DNA of 23,345 nt from DASVWH01 sp036389715 (GCA_036389715.1 DASVWH010000161.1:1-23345); one strand, 5' to 3'. Shown: positions 1 to 8,149, counted from the first letter of the stretch. The notes: a model not told the origin generated them from the sequence alone. Program-made: numbers and translations.

Positions 1-1
1 A

Positions 2-556
2 TATTTTCTCTACCCGTACCTTAATACGGGACCTGATCTTGAGACTAAGCGTTCGTTCGAGAAATTTCTGAGTGAACGCGGCTACACGTTTGCGCCCGTC
101 ACGATAGACAACATGGACTGGCTCTTCGCGCAGGTCTACGACGAGGCGCGGCAGCGCGGCGACGCCGAGGGGATGCAGCGCGTCGCAAGGGAGTATGTCC
201 CGTACATGGAGAGGATGTTCGAGTTCTACGAAACGCTCTCGGTGGACGTGGTCGGCTACGAAGTCCCGCAGGTGCTGATGCTGACGGCCAGCGCGCTCAA
301 CGCGGACCACTTTGAAGAACTGGCCGCGATGCTCAAGCGCAGGGGTTACTCCTTCATCGCCCTCGAACAGGCCCTGAAGGACAAAGCCTATCAACTGCCG
401 GACAAGTACACAGGCCCGGTCGGCATCTCCTGGCTGCAACGCTGGGCGATAACGAAGGGGCTGGGCTTCCGCAAAGAGCCGTACCTTCCGGCCTACATGC
501 AGCAGTTCGATAAGAGAAGCGGGAGCCGCTCGGATTTCAAGACCAATTTGAACTAG
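2..556 (+). CDS. Polysaccharide deacetylase-like protein, C-terminal part (5' truncated)
   Basis: The reading frame is open from base 2, so the gene begins before the window; the ATG at 113 is internal. The visible 184 residues start with a YPYLNTG segment. This resembles the (R)YPYL stretch that follows the catalytic core in NodB-fold deacetylases, where the chain continues into a helical extension. Such enzymes are carbohydrate esterase family 4-type metal-dependent hydrolases that remove N- or O-acetyl groups from cell-wall or exopolysaccharide sugars. The metal-binding Asp/His motifs would lie upstream and cannot be checked here. The C-terminus (GISWLQRWAITKGLGF, then a basic and polar tail) fits secreted family members. 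The family call rests on this short stretch, so it is moderately confident, and the substrate is unknown. Confidence 0.65.
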   Translation, partial: YFLYPYLNTGPDLETKRSFEKFLSERGYTFAPVTIDNMDWLFAQVYDEARQRGDAEGMQRVAREYVPYMERMFEFYETLSVDVVGYEVPQVLMLTASALNADHFEELAAMLKRRGYSFIALEQALKDKAYQLPDKYTGPVGISWLQRWAITKGLGFRKEPYLPAYMQQFDKRSGSRSDFKTNLN

Positions 557-715
557 CCGCGACCGGGAGCCCGCGCCCTTTAATCCCCAATCCCGAATCT
601 CGACCGGCGAAGGACGTGCAGTCCTGCCCAGGGCGGGAGTGTGCCCTGCCGCGCGGTTGTCAAAGAGCCCGTGATGAACGGACCGCGTTGGACCGCGCGG
701 CTGAAAGGGAACAGC

Positions 716-3283
716 ATGAAAAAAGTCCTGATGAACAGAGTCCTGATTAAGAAAGGCCCTGCGAACGGAGCCCTGATGAACAGCGCCCTGTTAGGCTGGG
801 TCGTCCTGATTGCCTTGCTCATCACTGTGCCGGGCGGGGCGTGCGTGCGGGCACAATCGGCCCCGGCAGAGGGTTCCGTGGCGGCGAAAAAGGCGCTCGT
901 GCTGCCGCCGGAAAAGGCCCGTCCCGTGCGGCTTACGCGCTTCGAGCAGCCGCCGTTGATTGACGGGCGGCTCGACGATGAAGCATGGCGGCGGGCCGCG
1001 GCGTTCAAGGATTTCTACCAGCTCCAGCCGGGCGACAACACCCCTGCGTCGAAGCCGACGGAGGTGCTCATCGGCTACGACGCGAAGACGCTCTACGTAG
1101 CCTTTCACGCCTTCGACGAGCCGGGGAAAGTGCGCGCCACGGTCGCCAAGCGCGACGCCGTCGAGACCGATGATAACGTCTCTATCTTCCTCGACACCTT
1201 CAACGACCAGCGCAAAGCTTATGCGTTCTACTTTAACCCGCTCGGCGTGCAGAGCGACGCCATCCTGACCGAGAGCGCGGGCCTCGATTTCAGCGTTGAC
1301 ATCGTGATGGAGTCGAAGGGCGCGATCACGGAAGACGGCTACACGGTGGAGGTGGCGATTCCGTTCAAGTCGCTGCGCTACGAGGCGGGCAAAGATAAGC
1401 TCTGGGGCCTGCACCTGCGGCGCGTCATCAAGCGCTTCAACAACGAGCTTGATTCCTGGATGCCGCTCTCGCGCGACCGCTCCGGGGTGCTCAACCAGGC
1501 CGGGCAGCTGACGGGCCTCGAAGGCATCTCGACCGAACACACGCTGGAGCTGATACCGAGCGCGACCCTTTCGGAGACGGGCAAGCGTGTCCCTACGCTG
1601 AGTCCCGCCGAGCTGGTCGCCGACCCGGCGCGCACAGACCCCGGCCGCTTCGTCAACCCGGCGCTCGATTTCGACCCCGGACTGACGGCGAAGTTCGGCA
1701 TCACGCCGACCGTCACGCTCGACCTCGCGCTCAATCCCGATTTTGCGCAGGTCGAGGCCGACCAGCTGGTCGTCACGGCCAACCAGCGTTTTCCCATCTT
1801 CTTTGAAGAGAAGCGACCCTTCTTTCTCGAAGGCATCGACATCTTCAGAACGCCCGTCAACGTCGTCAACACGCGCGCCATCGTGGACCCGGACGTGGCC
1901 GTCAAGCTGACGGGCAAGCGCGGGCGCAATACCTTCGGGCTGCTGCTGGCTTCGGATAACGCGCCGGGGAATTTCAGCGAAGAGGAGCGCAGCGACCCGG
2001 AGAGGCTCGCGCGCATCGCCAGGTTTCTCGACAAGAACGCTTACATCGCCGTGCTGCGCTTAAAGCGTGATGTCGGCAGGGAATCGAGCGTCGGCTTCGT
2101 CGGGACCTCCTACAACTTCATCGAAAAGCATAATCAACTGGGCGGCTTCGACGGGCGTTTTCGGCTGGACCCGAAGACCGTCTTCACCTTCCAGGCGCTC
2201 GGCACAACCTCGCGCCGCTTCTTCTTCGAGCCGGAGACGGGCCGCAACATCTATCGCACGGGAAACGCCTTTCGTTATTACTGGGACTATGACCGCAGGG
2301 GGCGCAACCTCAGCGTGAGCCTCTACGGGACGGGACAGACGAGGGATTACCGCGCCGACGTGGGCTTCACGCGCCGGACCAACATCAACAATGAGAACAT
2401 CTTCATCGGCTATAACTCGACGCCGCGGCCCAGGGCCCGGCTGATCTCCTGGAGCATACAGAATTTCAACCCGATCAACTTCGACTGGCAGGGACGGATG
2501 CTCGGCTGGGCGGAGGATTTCAACGTCGGTTTTGGCTTCAGGCGACAGGCTTCTCTCAACGTGGCCTACGTCGGCGAGTATGAGCGCATCTTTGAAGGTG
2601 AGTTCGGCGCGCGGCGCTCGGCCCCGCCACTCGGCTGCGTCTCGAAAGAGAGGTTGAGCGCAAACGCGGCGCTGCGCTGCGGCTTCGCGGGCGACGACGC
2701 GGAGCGCTCCACACGCAAACAGAGCCTCATCGTTTACGGCAGGCCGCCTGCGAGCAAACTCTTTTCCGGCTTCTTCGAGTTCGATTACACGCACGGCGAG
2801 TTCGATTTCGATTTCGGCGCAGGCCCCAGGTTCCCGCGCGTCAGCCCGGGGGCGCTCGCTGACCCGGATGCGCTGCAAGACCCCGGGCCGGGAAATTATC
2901 TGCGGTTCGTCGTGCGGCTCAATTTTCAGCCGACCGACCTGCTGCGCATCTCGCTCGACTACGAGAAGAGCAGGCTCGTGCGCCACGATACAGGGCTGTT
3001 GGCGTTTGACGAGAACCTGTCGTCGCTGCGTGCGACCTACCAGTTCACGCGCTTCACGTTTGCGCGCGCCCGCGTTGATTACACGACGCTCTCGGCGCGC
3101 GTGCGCGGCCAGTTTCTGCTCGGCTGGACGCCGAATCCGGGAACCTCCTTCTACGTCGGCTATAACGACGATCTCAATCGTCACGGCTCGAATCCCTTCA
3201 CGGGTCAACTGGAGCCGGGCTTTCGCCGCAACGGGCGGACGTTCTTCGTCAAGCTCTCTTACCTCTTCCGCCGCAGCTTCTAA
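716..3283 (+). CDS. Secreted CBM9-like / DUF5916 outer-membrane-type protein
   Basis: The frame is open from a GTG at 641, but ATG 716 is preferred. It has an AGGGA Shine-Dalgarno six bases upstream and opens with MKK and a signal peptide (hydrophobic core about residues 24-42, likely cleavage after VRAQS), giving 855 aa. After the signal comes a carbohydrate-binding family 9-like domain (about residues 60-240; PPLIDGRLDDEAW, then YDAKTLYVAFHAFDEP and DDNVSIFLDTFND). The long C-terminal part has alternating aromatic/polar strands and ends in SYLFRRSF with a terminal Phe, typical of an outer-membrane beta-barrel. This CBM9 plus barrel layout matches what is annotated as DUF5916. It probably binds or takes up glycans or other ligands at the outer membrane, but the substrate is unknown. 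The n-region is unusually long because of a 15-bp tandem repeat (see 725-799). Confidence 0.82.
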   Translation: MKKVLMNRVLIKKGPANGALMNSALLGWVVLIALLITVPGGACVRAQSAPAEGSVAAKKALVLPPEKARPVRLTRFEQPPLIDGRLDDEAWRRAAAFKDFYQLQPGDNTPASKPTEVLIGYDAKTLYVAFHAFDEPGKVRATVAKRDAVETDDNVSIFLDTFNDQRKAYAFYFNPLGVQSDAILTESAGLDFSVDIVMESKGAITEDGYTVEVAIPFKSLRYEAGKDKLWGLHLRRVIKRFNNELDSWMPLSRDRSGVLNQAGQLTGLEGISTEHTLELIPSATLSETGKRVPTLSPAELVADPARTDPGRFVNPALDFDPGLTAKFGITPTVTLDLALNPDFAQVEADQLVVTANQRFPIFFEEKRPFFLEGIDIFRTPVNVVNTRAIVDPDVAVKLTGKRGRNTFGLLLASDNAPGNFSEEERSDPERLARIARFLDKNAYIAVLRLKRDVGRESSVGFVGTSYNFIEKHNQLGGFDGRFRLDPKTVFTFQALGTTSRRFFFEPETGRNIYRTGNAFRYYWDYDRRGRNLSVSLYGTGQTRDYRADVGFTRRTNINNENIFIGYNSTPRPRARLISWSIQNFNPINFDWQGRMLGWAEDFNVGFGFRRQASLNVAYVGEYERIFEGEFGARRSAPPLGCVSKERLSANAALRCGFAGDDAERSTRKQSLIVYGRPPASKLFSGFFEFDYTHGEFDFDFGAGPRFPRVSPGALADPDALQDPGPGNYLRFVVRLNFQPTDLLRISLDYEKSRLVRHDTGLLAFDENLSSLRATYQFTRFTFARARVDYTTLSARVRGQFLLGWTPNPGTSFYVGYNDDLNRHGSNPFTGQLEPGFRRNGRTFFVKLSYLFRRSF
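725..799 (+). repeat. Degenerate 15-bp tandem repeat, five units, in the signal-peptide n-region
   Basis: Five consecutive 15-base units (725, 740, 755, 770, 785) share a (G)xCCTGxTGAACxG-like pattern. They encode the pentapeptides VLMNR, VLIKK, GPANG, ALMNS and ALLGW. Units 1 and 4 are closest to each other. A related stretch (gtgatgaacgga) lies upstream at about 671. The repeat stays in frame and lengthens the n-region before the hydrophobic core. Confidence 0.7.
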
Positions 3284-3401
3284 AGCGGCCAGCGCCGGAT
3301 GCGCAGAGCGCGTCTGTGCCGTCTCCGTCGAAGCCGGATGAAGAAGGCTGCCGTTGGCTTGCAGCCGCGCCGCCATCTAACGGTCGGGCGCGCGCTTCCT
3401 G

Positions 3402-3407
3402 TATATT
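3402..3407 (+). promoter_or_regulatory. Candidate -10 box of the 3441 gene
   Basis: TATATT stands out in otherwise GC-rich DNA 34 bases before the ATG at 3441. It would give a leader of under 30 bases. No good -35 hexamer is visible 16-18 bases upstream, so this is tentative. Confidence 0.3.
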
Positions 3408-3440
3408 TGTGGCCGGGAGCAAAATCCGGGTGCAAATCAA

Positions 3441-4439
3441 ATGAGGACTCTCTTTTTAGGGGCGCTGTGTCTGGCCTTGAGCGTACTGGCGTCGAGCGCC
3501 TGCCGCCCGGCCGCGAGTTCGCAGGGCGAGAGCGGCTCGCGTAGCGGGACGACGCGCGACAATCGCGGTCCGGCCGGTGCGGCGGAAAACGCACAGGGCT
3601 GGGGACGCCCCGTGCATCTGGCAGACCTCGAAGACCGCGCCGTCAACGAGAGCAGCGGCATCGCTGCCTCGCGCCGCAATCCCGGACTGCTCTGGACGCA
3701 CAACGACTCCGGCGACGGCCCCCTTCTTTATGCCTTCGACCGCAGGGGACGCAGGCGCGGCGTCTGGCGCGTGACGGACGCCGCCGCCGTGGACTGGGAG
3801 GATATCGCCGCCGGTCCCGGACCGGTGTCCGGCCAATCCTATCTCTACGTGGCAGACATCGGCGACAACGACGCAGAGCGCGCGGAGGTTATCGTCTACC
3901 GCGTGGCCGAGCCCGCGATTAGGCCAGCCGATGCTGCCTCTAACAGGAAGAACCCGCGCCGGACCGAACCCGCCGCGGCGATTCGCCTGAAGTACCCGGA
4001 CGGCGCGCACGATGCCGAAACGCTGCTGGTGCATCCGCTGACAGGCGACCTCTACATCGTCACTAAGACGCTGGGCGCGACGACGGGCCTCTACAAGTTG
4101 GCCGCCCCGTTTTCCACCGAGACCAGGAGCACGCTCGTGCGCCTTGGGACAGTCGGCGCTCCCGGTCTGGTCGGCGGCCTGATTACGGGCGGAGACATCT
4201 CGCCGGACGGGCGGCGGGTGGTGCTCTGCGACTACATGGATGCGTATGAGTGGAGCTTGCCCGGCGGCGCAGGCACGGGGTTCGACGAGGTCTGGAAGCA
4301 GCCCGTCAGTTCTACGGGCCTGGGGCTGCGGCGCCAGGGAGAGGCCGTCTGCTATCGCCTGGACGGCCAGGCCATCCTCGCCACCAGCGAACTGCGCCCC
4401 GCCCCGCTGATAGAAGTCACGAGGGCGGGACGGAAGTAG
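3441..4439 (+). CDS. Secreted beta-propeller-like protein, possible lipoprotein
   Basis: This 332-aa protein begins with a signal sequence (MRTLFLGALCLALSVLASSAC). The Cys at residue 21 could be lipidated, but ASSAC is a poor lipobox because Leu is missing at -3. A low-complexity Ser/Arg/Gly linker follows to about residue 50. The body shows recurring short motifs spaced like propeller blades: SSGIAAS...LLWTHNDSGD, AVDWEDIAAGP with LYVADIGDND, AHDAETLLVHPLTGDLYIVTKT, GGDISPDGRRVVLCDY and GEAVCYRLDG. These Asp-rich turns resemble phytase/NHL-like or SdiA-regulated-type propellers. No catalytic function can be assigned. It lies 157 bases after the DUF5916 gene on the same strand and probably has its own promoter. 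Confidence 0.7.
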   Translation: MRTLFLGALCLALSVLASSACRPAASSQGESGSRSGTTRDNRGPAGAAENAQGWGRPVHLADLEDRAVNESSGIAASRRNPGLLWTHNDSGDGPLLYAFDRRGRRRGVWRVTDAAAVDWEDIAAGPGPVSGQSYLYVADIGDNDAERAEVIVYRVAEPAIRPADAASNRKNPRRTEPAAAIRLKYPDGAHDAETLLVHPLTGDLYIVTKTLGATTGLYKLAAPFSTETRSTLVRLGTVGAPGLVGGLITGGDISPDGRRVVLCDYMDAYEWSLPGGAGTGFDEVWKQPVSSTGLGLRRQGEAVCYRLDGQAILATSELRPAPLIEVTRAGRK

Positions 4440-4505
4440 GACGGACACGGGCTCAGGCTGTAAGCCCAGGAAATCAAAGGATTTGCTGGCTTTTGTTCAT
4501 GCCGC

Positions 4506-4694
4506 TTAGGCGGCCTTGCGCTTGGGCAGGGAAACCCTTCCGACCTTCAGGCCGAGCCGCTCGCGCAGGCCCGGACAGGCGTTCAACTCTTTTTCCGGGA
4601 TGCACTGCGCGCAGACCCACTTGCCGTCCAGGTCGCGCATGTGCAGGCGATCACAGGCCTTGCGGCAGGCCTCGCACTTGAAATCCTTACTCAT
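4506..4694 (-). CDS. Small Cys-rich zinc-binding protein (62 aa)
   Basis: The protein has a treble-clef or zinc-ribbon-like pattern of C7-x2-C10, C14, C28-x2-C31 and C40 (KCEACRKAC, then KWVCAQCIPEKEL), followed by a basic tail ending in LPKRKAA. The start is well supported by GGAGGAG about six bases before the ATG at 4694. The gene follows the SWIM-domain gene by 21 bases on the same strand, so the two are likely co-transcribed. Function is unknown; nucleic-acid binding or protein contact is plausible given the neighbours. A short GCCGC-TTAG-GCGGC inverted repeat (4501-4514) covers its stop codon. I do not recognise a named family. Confidence 0.7.
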   Translation of the reverse strand: MSKDFKCEACRKACDRLHMRDLDGKWVCAQCIPEKELNACPGLRERLGLKVGRVSLPKRKAA

Positions 4695-4715
4695 CCTTAC
4701 TCCTCCTCCCGGCCT

Positions 4716-5042
4716 CTAAGCGACACGCGCGCGCTGCTTGACAGGGTCGTATTCATAAGCCAGATATTGCCGCCCGATAAACTTGAGCACGGCCGAAACG
4801 TGCTTGCACTCGAAGCCGGGCTCGGCGTTGCCGCGATAGATAAAGTCCGCGCAGGTGCAGGCCAGGTGCCTGGTCTGCGGCTCGCGGAACAGGTGATAAT
4901 CGCGGTCCGCCCCGGTCTCCGAACGGGCGATCCAGCCGTAGGGCTCGGCCTCGAAGACCTCGTCCCGCTCGGAGCGCGCGGCCCGCTGCTCGGCGGCCGT
5001 GAAAACGTGTATTTTCGCTGTCGCTCTCTTTCTCGAACTCAT
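4716..5042 (-). CDS. SWIM zinc-finger protein (108 aa)
   Basis: Residues 60-90 carry the SWIM signature C62-x-C64-x14-C79-x-H81 (HLACTCADFIYRG, then FECKHVSAVLKF). SWIM fingers occur in SNF2-type helicases, MuDR transposases, Shu-complex recombination factors and stand-alone bacterial proteins, and typically bind DNA or partner proteins. The N-terminus is basic (MSSRKRATAK). A GAGG Shine-Dalgarno lies seven bases upstream. The gene is divergent from ssb and is the first gene of a two-gene unit with the small zinc protein. A role with the ssb/helicase/nuclease set opposite is inferred from position only. Confidence 0.8.
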   Translation of the reverse strand: MSSRKRATAKIHVFTAAEQRAARSERDEVFEAEPYGWIARSETGADRDYHLFREPQTRHLACTCADFIYRGNAEPGFECKHVSAVLKFIGRQYLAYEYDPVKQRARVA

Positions 5043-5081
5043 TACTCGCCTCTACTCCATTTCTCAAATTTCAGGAAGAGC

Positions 5082-5087
5082 ATTATA
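5082..5087 (-). promoter_or_regulatory. Candidate extended -10 promoter for the SWIM gene
   Basis: Read on the minus strand this is a perfect TATAAT preceded by TGC (TGCTATAAT, extended -10). It lies 40-45 bases upstream of the ATG at 5042. No consensus -35 is seen, which an extended -10 can tolerate. The palindrome at 5114-5131 would sit at about -39 to -56 relative to the predicted start. Confidence 0.5.
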
Positions 5088-5113
5088 GCATAATCCGCGC
5101 GTCTATGGTACAG

Positions 5114-5131
5114 TGTTTCACGTCTGAAACA
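5114..5131. promoter_or_regulatory. Palindrome TGTTTCA-N4-TGAAACA, candidate operator
   Basis: Perfect 7-bp inverted repeats are separated by CGTC. They lie in the 174-base divergent region between the SWIM gene (start 5042) and ssb (start 5217). The size and symmetry fit a dimeric repressor or activator site that could control both directions. It does not match the classical LexA boxes of Escherichia coli (CTGT-N8-ACAG) or Bacillus. The regulator is unknown. Confidence 0.4.
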
Positions 5132-5216
5132 AGGGCGCGGAAGAGGCTTTGCAAGGGTCGGCCGCCGAACGGGCGGGCTTAAGTAAGGAAGGGTTGGAGA
5201 GTTAAGGGAGAAGGTT

Positions 5217-5675
5217 ATGTCATTCAATAAAATCATCGTGGTCGGGAATCTGGGCCGTGACCCGGAGATGCGTTACACGCCGCAGGGCACGCCCGTCTGC
5301 ACCTTCAGCATCGCGAGCAACGAGCGGCGCAAGAGCAACACGGGCGAGCAGCAGAACATCACCACCTGGTTTCGCGTCACGGTCTGGGGCAAGCAGGCCG
5401 AGACGGTGGCGAAGTATTTGACCAAGGGCCGGAGCGTTTACGTTGAAGGCAGGCTGCACCTCGAAGAATGGACCGATAAGGACGGCAAGCCGCGCTACAC
5501 GCTCGAACTCAACGCGAGCGACGTGCAGTTTATTGACAGCGCGGGCGGCCAGGAGCGCGAGGGCTATCCGGTGCGCCCCGCTGCTCAGGCGGGCGCTCAG
5601 GCCTACGCGCGACAGGCAGGGGCACGCATCCCGCCCGCCGCTGCCGAGATTGATGAAGACTCGATCCCGTTTTAG
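5217..5675 (+). CDS. ssb: Single-stranded DNA-binding protein
   Basis: This 152-aa protein has the full OB-fold signature of bacterial SSB: MSFNKIIVVGNLGRDPEMRYTPQG, FSIASNERR, TTWFRVTVWGKQAETVAKYLTKGRSVYVEG, and a WTDKDGKPRYTLELNASDVQF strand. A short flexible Ala/Gln/Pro-rich linker leads to the acidic tip EIDEDSIPF, which in this family recruits repair and replication partners. A strong AAGGGAGAAGG Shine-Dalgarno precedes ATG 5217. The linker is short, as in non-proteobacterial SSBs. It is the first plus-strand gene of the repair-type series, 30 bases before the zinc-ribbon gene. Confidence 0.96.
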   Translation: MSFNKIIVVGNLGRDPEMRYTPQGTPVCTFSIASNERRKSNTGEQQNITTWFRVTVWGKQAETVAKYLTKGRSVYVEGRLHLEEWTDKDGKPRYTLELNASDVQFIDSAGGQEREGYPVRPAAQAGAQAYARQAGARIPPAAAEIDEDSIPF

Positions 5676-5705
5676 CTCTCCTGTCGAGAGGTGTTTTGAG
5701 CAGCC

Positions 5706-6644
5706 ATGAGTGAAGAGTTGACGAAGCAGGCGGGCGGCATCGGTGAGGCGCTCGCGCCCGTCGAGCGTTCGTTGTTCATGCCCGCCATGTCAATCGAGCT
5801 GGCGGTCGAGCGTTACAACACGATCACGGAGTTCGTCAGCCGTGTGCTCAGGCGCGACGTTGACTACGGCGTCATACCGGGCACGGAGAAGCTGACGCTG
5901 CTCAAGCCCGGGGCCGAGAAGCTGACGACCTTCTTTGGCTTGAGCACGCGCTTTCAGTTGATCGAGAGAATCGAAGACTGGACGGGCGAGGGCTACGGCG
6001 CGGAGCCTTTCTTCTATTACCTCTACCGCTGCCAGTTGTTTCGCGGCGACCTGCTGATTGCCGAGGCGGACGGCTCCTGCAACTCGCGCGAGCAGAAGTA
6101 TCGCTACCGCGAGGCACAGCGCGTCTGCCCGGAGTGCGGGCAGGCGGCCATCATCAAGGGCCGTGAAGAATACGGCGGCGGCTGGCTCTGTTTCAGGAAG
6201 AAGGGTGGCTGCGGCGCTAAGTTCGCCACCGGCGACGCCGCCATCGAGGGCCAGCAGGCCGGGCGCGTCCCCAATGCGGAGATTGCCGATCAGGTCAACA
6301 CGATTCAGAAGATGGGCCAGAAGCGTGCCCTCATCGCGGCGACGCTGCTGGCCGTCAATGCCTCCGAGTTTTTCACGCAGGACGTGGAGGATTTTATCAA
6401 CCCGAGCGCAGTCGTCAACGCTCCTTCGACGGCGGCGGGCGCTGTTGCTCTCGTTGAAGAGCGGGAAGGACTGAAGGGTGAAATCCTTTCGGCCTGCCGC
6501 CGCCTGGGGAAGACGGAAGCGCAGCTTGTTGACTGGCTCAAGAAGAGATACGGGCTCGGAAGCATCGAAGCGCTCCCGCCGGACCAGCAGCGCGAAGTGC
6601 TCGCCTTCTTACAGGCGAGGGTCGCAGGCCAGCGCGCAGCGTGA
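5706..6644 (+). CDS. Conserved zinc-ribbon protein of unknown function (YGVIPGT type)
   Basis: This 312-aa protein has two visible parts. The N-terminal part (about residues 27-135) contains VERYNTITEFVSRVLRRDVDYGVIPGT followed by LLKPGAEKLTTFFGL, then FFYYLYRCQLFRGDLLIAEADGSCNSRE. The inserted zinc ribbon is C141-x2-C144, C162-x6-C169 (CPECG, then CFRKKGGCGAKF). After it, a helical segment (ADQVNTIQKMGQKRALIAATLLAVNASEFFTQDVED) leads to a C-terminal helical domain. From memory, proteins with the YGVIPGT/LLKPGAEKL motifs occur in phages and in environmental bacteria near recombination genes; I know of no proven activity. Position between ssb and an XPB helicase suggests ssDNA handling, perhaps annealing or loading. 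That role is an inference. Confidence 0.72.
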   Translation: MSEELTKQAGGIGEALAPVERSLFMPAMSIELAVERYNTITEFVSRVLRRDVDYGVIPGTEKLTLLKPGAEKLTTFFGLSTRFQLIERIEDWTGEGYGAEPFFYYLYRCQLFRGDLLIAEADGSCNSREQKYRYREAQRVCPECGQAAIIKGREEYGGGWLCFRKKGGCGAKFATGDAAIEGQQAGRVPNAEIADQVNTIQKMGQKRALIAATLLAVNASEFFTQDVEDFINPSAVVNAPSTAAGAVALVEEREGLKGEILSACRRLGKTEAQLVDWLKKRYGLGSIEALPPDQQREVLAFLQARVAGQRAA

Positions 6645-6736
6645 GGCGAGCGGCCGTCAAAAGAGGCCATAGCGACTCCGGCTTAAACCAGGGGCATTCG
6701 GAGGCGGCTGCTGCTCTGATGTACTCTTAACGCAGG

Positions 6737-8149
6737 ATGAACTCTTCGTCGCCGGTACTGAGGTTTGATTCGGGGACGCTCCTGCTGGACGGCGCGGGGC
6801 GTTCATTTACCGCGCCCTCTATGTTCAAGTGGGACGAGCGGGTCATGCGCTGGCGCGCTCCGGCCTGGGCCTACCGTCACGCGGTCAGAGAATTGGTTCG
6901 CGGCGGCACGCCTTACGAAGACCGGGCGCGCGCTTATCACGAGTTCGATTTCCCGGCGAAACTTTCGGTCGAGCCGCGCCCCTACCAGCAGGAAGCGATT
7001 AACGAGTGGCGGCGCGCTGGGCGTTGCGGGGTCATCATCCTGCCGACGGGCGCGGGCAAGAGCCTGGTCGCACAGATGGCCGTCGAGCAGACGAAGCGTT
7101 CGACGCTCATCGTCGTCCCGACCATTGATTTGATGAACCAATGGTACGACCTCCTGCTCTCTTCCTTTCAGGCGGAGGTGGGCTTAATCGGCGGCGGCTA
7201 CTACGAAGTCGGGGCGCTGACGGTGACGACCTACGCCTCGGCCTTTCGCTTCATGGAGCGGCTGGGCAATCAATTCGGCCTTCTCATCTTCGACGAGTGC
7301 CATCACCTGCCGAGCAGCATCTATCGCTACGCGGCGGAGATGGCGATTGCGCCTTTTCGCCTGGGATTGACGGCGACGCCGGAGCGGGCCGACGGCGCGG
7401 ACGAGAGCTTGGACCAACTGATCGGGCCGATTGTTTTCCGGCGCGAGGCGCAGGAGCTGGCGGGCGAGTACCTCTCCGATTACAGCATCGTGCGCATCAA
7501 CGTCGAGCTGACGCGCGAGGAACGCGCCGCCTACGAAGCGGAGAGGGCCATCTTCAGGCAGTTTCTGGGCGAGAAGAGAATCAGCCTGGCGAGCCTTTCG
7601 GGCTGGCAGATGTTTATCATCGCGAGCGCGCGAAGCCAGGAGGGACGCCGCGCCATGATGGCCTACCGCGAGTCCAAGCGGATCGCGCTCGGCACGGAGG
7701 CCAAGCTGCGCGTGCTGGTCGAGCTGCTTCAGCGCCACCGGAGAGACCGCGTCTTAATCTTCACGGCCGAAAACGAGATGGTCTATCGCATCTCGGAGCA
7801 GTTCTTCATTCCGGCCATCACGCACGAGACGGGCATCAAGGAGCGGCGCGAATGGCTCGAAGCCTTCAACAAGGGCGAAGTGCTGGCGCTGGCCACCTCG
7901 AAGGTGCTCAACGAGGGCGTCAATATCCCGGACGCATCGGTCGCCATAGTGCTCTCCGGTTCCGGCTCCTCGCGCGAGCACATTCAACGCCTCGGGCGCA
8001 TCCTGCGCAAGCGCCCCGACAAGGAAGCGATTCTCTACGAAGTGGTGACGGCCGACACGACCGAGGAGCGCATCAGCGACCGGCGCAGCGGCGGCGAGCA
8101 GTTTCGCCAGGCGAAGCACGAAACGCCTTCGCCCGGATTGAGCGGGTAA
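6737..8149 (+). CDS. XPB/Ssl2-family superfamily 2 DNA helicase
   Basis: This 470-aa ATP-dependent helicase/translocase has a short N-terminal DNA-recognition-type region (FKWDERVMRWRAPAWAYRHAV). The motor motifs follow in order: Q-like PRPYQQEAINEW, Walker A LPTGAGKS (K108), TLIVVPTIDLMNQW, Walker B DECH (186-189), GLTATPER (about 211), RVLIFTAEN, LNEGVNIPDASVAIV and motif VI QRLGRILRKR (from Q417, arginine finger R421). XPB proteins open DNA around lesions; in archaea they partner with the Bax1 nuclease. The next gene here is a Bax1 homologue, which strongly supports the assignment. DECH rather than DEAH or DEVH in motif II is a family variant. A generic SF2 helicase is the alternative. Confidence 0.9.
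   Translation: MNSSSPVLRFDSGTLLLDGAGRSFTAPSMFKWDERVMRWRAPAWAYRHAVRELVRGGTPYEDRARAYHEFDFPAKLSVEPRPYQQEAINEWRRAGRCGVIILPTGAGKSLVAQMAVEQTKRSTLIVVPTIDLMNQWYDLLLSSFQAEVGLIGGGYYEVGALTVTTYASAFRFMERLGNQFGLLIFDECHHLPSSIYRYAAEMAIAPFRLGLTATPERADGADESLDQLIGPIVFRREAQELAGEYLSDYSIVRINVELTREERAAYEAERAIFRQFLGEKRISLASLSGWQMFIIASARSQEGRRAMMAYRESKRIALGTEAKLRVLVELLQRHRRDRVLIFTAENEMVYRISEQFFIPAITHETGIKERREWLEAFNKGEVLALATSKVLNEGVNIPDASVAIVLSGSGSSREHIQRLGRILRKRPDKEAILYEVVTADTTEERISDRRSGGEQFRQAKHETPSPGLSG

Noticed and set aside
641..715. GTG start at 641 for the DUF5916 protein
   Set aside because: It would put 25 extra residues before the signal peptide and lacks a ribosome site. ATG 716 has AGGGA and an MKK start.
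2060..3376. 438-aa minus-strand open frame opposite the DUF5916 gene
   Set aside because: It is a compositional shadow (Arg/Glu/Ala-rich). The plus strand encodes a continuous barrel-like protein with a signal peptide.
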